Source: an uncultured Pseudomonadota bacterium (GTDB lineage Bacteria > Pseudomonadota > Gammaproteobacteria > Methylococcales > Methylomonadaceae). Taken from it: DNA of 64,000 nt. Where the stretch lies: NCBI GenBank assembly GCA_903834465.1, contig CAILJB010000003.1:1-64000 (forward strand), in the 5' to 3' direction. Every line of letters begins with the position of its first letter. The stretch's first letter is position 1. The position numbers and the translations under genes are program-made. This document shows positions 57,874-64,000 of the stretch, one piece after another. Under the pieces are notes generated by a model. That model had not been told where the DNA came from and searched no databases. It saw only the letters and a program-made list of their open reading frames with translations.

Positions 57874-58704
57874 TCAAATCAACCGAATCGCATTTTTCTC
57901 AATTTCAATCAATCTTTGTTTATACAACGCGCCAATGGCTTGTTTAAAAACTTTTTTACTTACGCCAAACAATGCGTAAATTGTTTCAGGTTCACTCTTA
58001 TCACCCACCGCCAACGCACCACCATTATCGTGCAATGCTTGTAAAACGGTATCTGTTAATGTTTCAACTTTCGCATAACCGACTTCATGCAGTGTTAAAT
58101 CTAGCCGCAAATCACCCCGAATGGTTTTAATATAACCATCAATGTGCTGCCCTTTTTGCAGCGGCTGGAATATCTCATTCTCATAGAGTAAACCCCAATA
58201 GGCATTATTTACAACGGCTTTAATGCCTAAATCAGTTTTATCTCCAATCAATAAATCCACTTTCTGTCCGACCGTAAATTCATCGACTTCTACCTCATCG
58301 GCAAGAAATTGATTAAGTTTAGTCGTTGCAACCACACGCTCTTTATTATCTAAAAAGAGTTTGAAAAAATAAAACTTGCCAACGTCTAATTCGTGATGCT
58401 GTTCGCTAAATGGAACAAGTAAGTTTTTCGTCAATCCCCATTCTAAAAACGCCCCATAATAATTCACAGAAACTACTTTCAAATAGGCAATATCATCAAC
58501 TTGTGCCAGCGGAATCTGTGTCGTTGCCGCTAGATGTTCATCGCCATCTGTAAAAACAAAGACTTCAACACGGTCGTCTAAATCGTATTTTTTCGGATTT
58601 TTATCCACCAATAACACTTGTTTACCAGAACCGTCGCTCAGGTAAATACCTGAACTGCTTTGTTTGCTCACTTTGAGCGTGTTTATTTTACCAATGTTAA
58701 TCAT
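57874..58704 (-). CDS. CvfB-family S1-like RNA-binding protein
   Basis: A 276-residue protein of the CvfB family: three S1-like beta-barrels (SSSGIYLSDGSGKQVLLVDK; YYGAFLEWGLTKNLLVPFSEQ; the third near 130-210) and a C-terminal winged helix (ETIYALFGVSKKVFKQAIGALYKQRLIEIE). In Staphylococcus CvfB binds RNA and affects virulence gene expression; the proteobacterial role is undefined. Confidence 0.88.
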   Translation of the reverse strand: MINIGKINTLKVSKQSSSGIYLSDGSGKQVLLVDKNPKKYDLDDRVEVFVFTDGDEHLAATTQIPLAQVDDIAYLKVVSVNYYGAFLEWGLTKNLLVPFSEQHHELDVGKFYFFKLFLDNKERVVATTKLNQFLADEVEVDEFTVGQKVDLLIGDKTDLGIKAVVNNAYWGLLYENEIFQPLQKGQHIDGYIKTIRGDLRLDLTLHEVGYAKVETLTDTVLQALHDNGGALAVGDKSEPETIYALFGVSKKVFKQAIGALYKQRLIEIEKNAIRLI

Positions 58705-58822
58705 AAAAAAGACGGCTTAGCTATCGAATAACGTGGATTGTAGCATAATTTAAGAGTTAAATTATTCAGTGTGACAATTCGTGGCAAAATAGGCTTTTTT
58801 ACTTACTTTTTGAAGTTACATC

Positions 58823-59890
58823 ATGACAAATTGTGTTATAGGTTGGGACATTGGCGGCGCACATGTAAAGGTTGCGGTTATTTACAAAAAAGAAATTATC
58901 GCAGTTTATCAACAGCCCTGCCCGTTATGGCAAGGATTGAATCAATTAGAAAATGCCGTACAAACGCTGTTAAACAAACTTCCATCGCAAATGAATCAAC
59001 GTCACGCCATTACGATGACCGGTGAATTAGTTGATTTATTTGCCAATCGACATGATGGCGTACAACAAATTATTCAGACCATGACGAGCCTGTTAGCCAA
59101 TGGTGAGGTGCAAATCTTTTGCGGTAAGCAAGGATTATTGCCGCCGACACTCATCGATGAAACGTATTATGACGCTATCGCCTCCGCGAATTGGCTTGCT
59201 AGCGCAACCTTTGCCGCCAAACATTTTCAAGCGTGTTTATTTGTGGATATTGGCAGTACGACAACCGATATTTTGTTATGTGAAAATGGGGACGTGCAGG
59301 CGGAAGGTTATAGCGATTACGCGCGACTGTGTTCGCAAGAATTGATTTATACCGGCATTGTCCGAACAGCCATTATGGCTGTTGTGCAAACGGTTTTGGA
59401 TAATGGGCAGCAAGTTGGCGCGATGGCAGAATATTTTGCCACCATGGCGGATGTGTATCGATTGACAGGCGAATTAACAGAAAGTCATGACCAAACGCTC
59501 ACCGCTGATGGTGCAAAAAAATCAATCGAAGCCAGTGCAAGACGTTTATCTCGAATGTTAGGTGATGATTTTAAACTTGAAGAATTACCCCGCTGGCAAG
59601 CCGTCGCTTTTGATATTCGTCAACAACAATTACAACGTATTCAGCAAGGTTGTATCCGGCAATTGGCACGTCGAGCTTCAAAAAATACTTTACCGCTCGT
59701 AGGTGCAGGCATCGGACGTTTTTTAGTTCAGGAAATTGCAGAAAATTTACAGTGTCCTTATGTTGATTTTTCAACTTTATTCACCTTAAAACATAGCGAC
59801 TCAGACTTTAATTCGGCAGATTGTGCGCCAGCGGTGGCAGTTGCTTATCTGTATTCTAAAGACCTTCCCATGGTGTATAAAGCCCTGTGA
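58823..59890 (+). CDS. H4MPT-linked C1 transfer pathway protein (MfnF-like)
   Basis: A 355-residue ASKHA-fold protein of the hydantoinase-like TIGR03123 family. It begins VIGWDIGGAHVKVAV and has the phosphate-binding FVDIGSTTTDILLCENG near residue 140 and LVGAGIGRFLVQEIA near 295. Archaeal MfnF condenses the furan and tyramine parts of methanofuran; the bacterial protein probably does the analogous step for methylofuran. Its 3' end overlaps convergent ubiX by 35 bp. The other C1-cofactor genes are 40 kb away. Confidence 0.88.
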   Translation: MTNCVIGWDIGGAHVKVAVIYKKEIIAVYQQPCPLWQGLNQLENAVQTLLNKLPSQMNQRHAITMTGELVDLFANRHDGVQQIIQTMTSLLANGEVQIFCGKQGLLPPTLIDETYYDAIASANWLASATFAAKHFQACLFVDIGSTTTDILLCENGDVQAEGYSDYARLCSQELIYTGIVRTAIMAVVQTVLDNGQQVGAMAEYFATMADVYRLTGELTESHDQTLTADGAKKSIEASARRLSRMLGDDFKLEELPRWQAVAFDIRQQQLQRIQQGCIRQLARRASKNTLPLVGAGIGRFLVQEIAENLQCPYVDFSTLFTLKHSDSDFNSADCAPAVAVAYLYSKDLPMVYKAL

Positions 59891-60431
59891 CATCTACGCC
59901 AAACATATCTAAAATTCGCCCAACCGTTTCATTTACCATTGCCGACAACGAATCGGTTTTACTGTAAAACGCCGGCATCGGCGGAAAAATAATTCCGCCC
60001 ATTTCGGTGACAATTGCCATATTTCGAATATGCACCAAATGCAACGGCGTTTCACGCGGCATAATGACTAAACGTCGCCGTTCTTTTAACGCAACATCCG
60101 CGCCACGCGAAATTAAATTATCTCCAAAACCATGCGCGACGGCGGCTAAAGTTTTCATTGAACATGGCGCGATAATCATGCCTTCGGTTTTAAACCCGCC
60201 ACTGGCAATTGTCGCGGCAATATCGTGAATGCCATGTGTCACATCCGCTAACGCGCTTAAATCATCACGGGTCATGTCAAGCTCGTGTTTTAAATTGACC
60301 AAGCCCGCCGACGAAATTACTAAATGCGTTTCCCATTCAGGTTGGGCTTGTAAAACTTGCAGCATTCGCACGCCATAAATTGCACCCGTCGCACCTGTTA
60401 TCGCAATGATTAAGCGTTTTTTTACATTCAT
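59856..60431 (-). CDS. ubiX: Flavin prenyltransferase UbiX
   Basis: A 191-residue UbiX, making prenylated FMN for the UbiD decarboxylase of ubiquinone synthesis. Motifs: [16 protein letters not shown], the [46 protein letters not shown] block, and [12 protein letters not shown]. Overlaps tatA by 4 bp. Confidence 0.95.
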   Translation of the reverse strand: MNVKKRLIIAITGATGAIYGVRMLQVLQAQPEWETHLVISSAGLVNLKHELDMTRDDLSALADVTHGIHDIAATIASGGFKTEGMIIAPCSMKTLAAVAHGFGDNLISRGADVALKERRRLVIMPRETPLHLVHIRNMAIVTEMGGIIFPPMPAFYSKTDSLSAMVNETVGRILDMFGVDVTGLYTPWEGL

Positions 60432-60670
60432 TTAACGTCGTCTTTCTTTTTAAATTTATATGGCGTAGCGTTAGGTTTCGCTGCCTCGCTATCAATGACT
60501 TTATCGTCATCGTGCGTTTCATCCGTTTCGCCCTGCCCTTCTTTCATGGCACTACGAAAATTACGAATCGCGCCACCGACATCTGCGCCGACATTGCGTA
60601 ATTTTTTTGTACCAAATAACAAAATAATAATGCCTAAAATTAAGGCTAACTGCATGACGCTAAAGTGCAT
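60428..60670 (-). CDS. tatA: TatA, Sec-independent translocase subunit
   Basis: An 80-residue TatA: short N-terminus, membrane helix [14 protein letters not shown], the hinge [27 protein letters not shown], then an acidic tail. Forms the Tat pore used, for example, by the HupS signal. tatB and tatC are not adjacent; hisE precedes it by 9 bp, a known hisE-tatA arrangement. Confidence 0.94.
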   Translation of the reverse strand: MHFSVMQLALILGIIILLFGTKKLRNVGADVGGAIRNFRSAMKEGQGETDETHDDDKVIDSEAAKPNATPYKFKKKDDVK

Positions 60671-60679
60671 TGTCGTCTC

Positions 60680-61000
60680 CTATTTTTGTTCACGTTGAGC
60701 TTTTTCATCCAAGCCCGATAAGCCAAATCGGCGATGTAATTCGTCTAAAACATCATTGGGATGCAATCCTTGTTGCGCCAACAAAACCATGCAGTGAAAC
60801 CATAAATCGGCGGTTTCATAAATAATTTGCTGGGCATCACCGTCTTTTGCCGCAATGACGACTTCAGTGGCTTCTTCGCCGATTTTTTTCAAAATCGAAT
60901 TCAGTCCTTTTTCATACAAACTGGCGACGTAAGATTTATCGCCAGATTGTTCTTTGCGCTGTTCTAAAACTTGCGCGAGTTGCATTAAGGTGTTGTTCAT
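60680..61000 (-). CDS. hisE: Phosphoribosyl-ATP pyrophosphatase
   Basis: A 106-residue HisE, the second step of histidine synthesis. The MazG-like helices carry [17 protein letters not shown] and [14 protein letters not shown]. hisI is not fused and not adjacent. Confidence 0.95.
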   Translation of the reverse strand: MNNTLMQLAQVLEQRKEQSGDKSYVASLYEKGLNSILKKIGEEATEVVIAAKDGDAQQIIYETADLWFHCMVLLAQQGLHPNDVLDELHRRFGLSGLDEKAQREQK

Positions 61001-61020
61001 AATTTTGTGGATAACCTAAC

Positions 61021-62031
61021 TTATCGAAGTAAAAGTAAAGATTGTTTTTGCCATGCTGGCAGAATTTGGTGTTTTAAAAATTGCTGAAATGCGTGCAATT
61101 CCGGATACGCGCCACAGACTTGCACAATGTAATTTAGGGTTCGTGGAATCGATTTTAAATAGTCCGATTTGTCATCACGCAAATGCAATCGCGCAAAAAT
61201 ACCACACACTTTCAAATGCCGCTGCATGCCCATTAAATCAAACCAACGTTTAAACTGGATAAAATCTACATCGACCACTTTTTCAGTTTTCAATTGCTTA
61301 AAATAATCGTGCAACCATGTGTCAATTTTTTCATCTGACCAATCGATATAGCAATCACGCAGCAATGATACAATGTCATACGTTAGCGCACCGCGTACCG
61401 CATCTTGAAAATCCAAAACACCCAATTCACCATTTGGCAACACCATCAAATTACGCGAATGATAATCCCGATGCACACACACAACAGGCTGTTCTAACGC
61501 CGAATCGATCAAAATACGTTGCACGTTTTCCCATAAATCCTGCGGCAACTCGACATCTAAGAGTTGTTCAGCAAACCAGTCTTCAAATAACGCCATTTCA
61601 CGACGCAATAATGCTTCGTCATAAGCGGGTAAATCCGCATTTAATAAATTTTCGTGCCGGTGTAACGGCAATAAGCCTTGCAATGCGCGAGTGTAAAATT
61701 CTGTCGCCGTTTGCTCATTCAATACGTCAAGTAACCATTGTGAGCCAAAATCTTCCAACAATATAAAACCGTCATCAAGATTGTGTTGCAAAATAGTCGG
61801 CGTATTGACCTCCGCTTGTTTAAATAAATTCGCAATGTGCATAAATGGCACAATGTTTTCTTTATCTGGCGGCGCGTCCATGGCGATAAACGTTTTGTCT
61901 TCAATTGTGACGCGAAAATACCGGCGGAAACTTGCGTCATTTGAAGCCGGTTCACAACGCGCCACTGTCAATAAGCAATCGTTTTCGAGCCAATCAAGCA
62001 ACGTCATTATTCTTAAATCATTTAAAATCAT
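61021..62031 (-). CDS. AmgK-like anomeric MurNAc/GlcNAc kinase
   Basis: A 336-residue APH-fold phosphotransferase. Catalytic loop VHRDYHSRNLMVLP, metal motif LDFQDAVRGALTYDIVSLLRD. It is divergent from lptD, the same place as amgK in Pseudomonas, where it recycles cell-wall sugars with MurU; murU is not seen downstream (hisE follows). In-frame ATGs at 62031 and 62007 are both possible; neither has a strong ribosome-binding site. Confidence 0.85.
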   Translation of the reverse strand: MILNDLRIMTLLDWLENDCLLTVARCEPASNDASFRRYFRVTIEDKTFIAMDAPPDKENIVPFMHIANLFKQAEVNTPTILQHNLDDGFILLEDFGSQWLLDVLNEQTATEFYTRALQGLLPLHRHENLLNADLPAYDEALLRREMALFEDWFAEQLLDVELPQDLWENVQRILIDSALEQPVVCVHRDYHSRNLMVLPNGELGVLDFQDAVRGALTYDIVSLLRDCYIDWSDEKIDTWLHDYFKQLKTEKVVDVDFIQFKRWFDLMGMQRHLKVCGIFARLHLRDDKSDYLKSIPRTLNYIVQVCGAYPELHAFQQFLKHQILPAWQKQSLLLLR

Positions 62032-62137
62032 GTTGTTTAGTTAGAATGCAGTCGTAAAAGTAGGTTAAAATGCGTATCAAAGCGTTCTCGCATTCTATCG
62101 ATTTATCCTTCACTCGGCTATTTAAACAATCATCCTT

Positions 62138-64000
62138 ATGCAGCGTCGTTTATTCTTACTTCTATTATCATCGTTGTTTTATACCAGCCAAACTGCTGCA
62201 AATCCAGCAGCGTGGAACTGTGAACAAAGCAAAGATGGTAAAGAATGGGTATGTAGTGGTGCAGCAAAATCGGTTGAAAATGCACCGACATCTAAAGTCG
62301 AAACACCTGTTAAATATGAACCTATTGTTGAAAAACCAGCCGTCATTGAAGCGCAACCCGTTGTTGAAAAATCTACCCCGATTGCTGAAGCGATAAAGCC
62401 AGACCCCATCATCACGCCAGCACCAGCAGTTGAAAAATCGACTATTGAAATTGAAACACCTCGTCCCATTCCAACTATTGTCGAAACACCTGTCTCAAGT
62501 GCGGGTGAATGGAAATGTGATGCCTCAAAAGGCAATGAATGGAATTGCCAGCAAACCAAAAAGTCAAATTTTGCCGGAAGTGGCGAAAATTCAGCCGAAA
62601 TTAAAACGGTTTCCACAAAATCCGAATCCTCATCAGGTCTTGGCATATTATCGCCTGCGTTTGATAAGACACAAGAACAAACATTTAGCGTCTTAAAATC
62701 GCAGCTCAAAATCGACCCGTGGCAACATTGCACAAATCCCAATGCGCCCAAACAACTATTGCCCCGCAAAAATAAAAATTTACAAAATAATGCTCCCATC
62801 GACGTAAAATCAAACTATTCAGAGATTTTTGAAAACGAAATCAGCAGTTATTTTGGTAATGTTGAAATCAAACATGCCGATCAAACGATGTCTTCCAATA
62901 CGGCGAATTACGATAATGTGGCAGAAACGTTAGACGTTCACGGTGATGTTTATTACAACGATGATGAACTTTCCGTGCATACTAATACGGCAACGTTTGA
63001 CTTAGCTAACGACCAAGCTAAATTGCGCGATGTATTATTTATTGCCCCCACTGCGTCGTTACGCGGTCATGCGGGCGCAGTTTACCGAGATAGCAAAACG
63101 ATTTCTCGTTATCAAGATGTAGCATACACCAGTTGCCCACCCAGTAACCAGGACTGGATTATTCATGCCGATGAATTAAAAATTGATAAAGAAGATGGCA
63201 GAGGTTCTGCACGAAATGCGTGGTTAGAATTCAAAGGCACACCGATTTTTTATTCACCTTACCTTTCATTCCCGACAGAAAGTCGGCGAACATCCGGTTT
63301 TCTCTCCCCATCATTCGGTAATACACAACACAGCGGTTTCAACTTTAGTTTGCCCTATTATTGGAATATTGCACCAAATTACGATGCGACGATTAAACCT
63401 CGTTATTTAAGTCAACGCGGCATGTTACTTGCTGGAGAGTTTCGTTATTTAACAGAATCGTCACAAGGAAAAACGAATGTTGAATTATTACCTAACGATT
63501 ATTTACTAAATAACAAACCGCGTTATTTTGCTTCTATAAAAAATACCACGCAATTTACCGATAAAATTCATTCCAACGTGGATTTGGCTTACGTTTCAGA
63601 TAAAAATTATTTTGCTGACTTAGGTAGTGCCTTAACTTTAACAAATTCCAGTTTTATAAAAAGTCAGGCAGACATCGGCTATTATGGTGACAGTGTTAAT
63701 GCCATGGCAAAAGTTGAAAATTATCAATCAATTGATAAGGCTTTAACCGGTGGGAATTTACCGTATCGCAAACTGCCACAAATCAATGTCAATTTGAAAC
63801 ATAATTTTGATACCGTGCCAGTCAATGCGGCAATGGATAATGAGTTTGTTTATTTTCAACACTCCACTTTATTGAACGGGCAACGCAGCAATATCAAACC
63901 GTCAGTTAGTTTGCCGCTGCAATCTGCAAGTGCTTACATTACGCCAAAAATGGCGGTGCAATATACCAATTATTTTTTAAGCGATCCCTTGAAAAGCGGT
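62138..64000 (+). CDS. lptD: LptD, LPS-assembly outer-membrane protein (5' part, runs off the window)
   Basis: The first 621 codons, open to the last base. Signal peptide (MQRRLFLLLLSSLFYTSQTAA), then a region with two copies of a W-x-C ... W-x-C motif (AWNCEQSKDGKEWVC and EWKCDASKGNEWNC) separated by PVxEK-rich repeats, then the LptA-like beta-jellyroll (about 225-330) and the start of the barrel (PIFYSPYLSFPTESRRTSGFLSPSFG, LPYYWNIAPNYDATIKPRYLSQRG). LptD inserts LPS into the outer membrane with LptE. Pseudomonas LptD has one such Trp-Cys motif (from memory); here it is doubled. Confidence 0.95.
   Translation, partial: MQRRLFLLLLSSLFYTSQTAANPAAWNCEQSKDGKEWVCSGAAKSVENAPTSKVETPVKYEPIVEKPAVIEAQPVVEKSTPIAEAIKPDPIITPAPAVEKSTIEIETPRPIPTIVETPVSSAGEWKCDASKGNEWNCQQTKKSNFAGSGENSAEIKTVSTKSESSSGLGILSPAFDKTQEQTFSVLKSQLKIDPWQHCTNPNAPKQLLPRKNKNLQNNAPIDVKSNYSEIFENEISSYFGNVEIKHADQTMSSNTANYDNVAETLDVHGDVYYNDDELSVHTNTATFDLANDQAKLRDVLFIAPTASLRGHAGAVYRDSKTISRYQDVAYTSCPPSNQDWIIHADELKIDKEDGRGSARNAWLEFKGTPIFYSPYLSFPTESRRTSGFLSPSFGNTQHSGFNFSLPYYWNIAPNYDATIKPRYLSQRGMLLAGEFRYLTESSQGKTNVELLPNDYLLNNKPRYFASIKNTTQFTDKIHSNVDLAYVSDKNYFADLGSALTLTNSSFIKSQADIGYYGDSVNAMAKVENYQSIDKALTGGNLPYRKLPQINVNLKHNFDTVPVNAAMDNEFVYFQHSTLLNGQRSNIKPSVSLPLQSASAYITPKMAVQYTNYFLSDPLKSG

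Noticed and set aside
62070-62696. Short plus-strand frames in lysine/proline-rich sequence before and within lptD
   Set aside because: They are out-of-frame shadows of the repetitive lptD linker; the true frame starts at 62138 and is open to the window end.
62179-62799. 206-codon minus-strand frame at the lptD start
   Set aside because: It is antisense to the well-supported lptD 5' region; its apparent repeats mirror the lptD linker repeats.

Overview
The window reads as chromosome from a low-GC gammaproteobacterial methylotroph, most likely a methanotroph of the Methylococcales type (inference). The main pointers are four overlapping genes for tetrahydromethanopterin/methylofuran cofactor synthesis (17079-20215), a separate MfnF-like gene (58823-59890), a cytochrome P460 family protein (48363-48863) and formate-dependent PurT. 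The gammaproteobacterial background shows in mreB/gatC divergence, a Crp/Vfr-type regulator and amgK divergent from lptD.

Layout. 1-2668: HNH protein, a DUF4160/DUF2442 pair and a class III aminotransferase whose first 41 bp are duplicated on the far side of the pair. 2680-5548: ubiB, an AIM24 protein and a TerB protein. 5629-11058: the rod-shape operon mreB-mreC-mreD-mrdA-rodA, read on the minus strand, with mrdA broken by a frameshift in an A9 tract. 11189-11759: gatC without gatA/gatB, then tRNA-Arg and tRNA-Asn. 11820-17070: a DksA-like protein, trxB, aat, a diguanylate cyclase and a GnnA/GnnB-like sugar dehydrogenase/aminotransferase pair. 17079-20215: C1-cofactor cluster. 20237-21780: YefM/YoeB and an unknown AT-rich membrane-protein locus that looks frameshifted. 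21880-24624: ahcY, a small gene and metK. 24784-31073: a PAS-containing chemoreceptor and a giant MscS-type channel.

31246-40127 is a group-1d-like uptake [NiFe]-hydrogenase operon, hupSLECD-orf-hupFHJK-hypA, behind an almost perfect sigma-54 promoter. It has a short HupE and an unrelated 335-residue gene inserted between hupD and hupF. hupG, hupI and hypBCDEF are not here. 40113-47011: LOG protein, crp/vfr, lipoprotein, fdxA, lytic transglycosylase, purT and a GGDEF-EAL protein. 47016-49745: dicarboxylate symporter with an overlapping 31-codon membrane ORF, P460, a membrane protein and DUF2782. 49781-52774: ribA, a solute-binding protein and a GGDEF protein with a degenerate GGKEF site. 52865-58704: cheR, dbpA, recN, two unknowns and cvfB. 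58823-64000: mfnF-like gene, ubiX, tatA, hisE, amgK-like kinase and the first 621 codons of lptD.

The genes combine housekeeping (envelope, methionine cycle, translation) with C1 metabolism, H2 oxidation and c-di-GMP/chemotaxis signalling. The strongest anomalies are the mrdA A9 frameshift, the hup sigma-54 promoter and operon insertion, the aminotransferase head duplication, and the split membrane protein at 20790-21780. All family calls are by reading the translations; no database search was possible.
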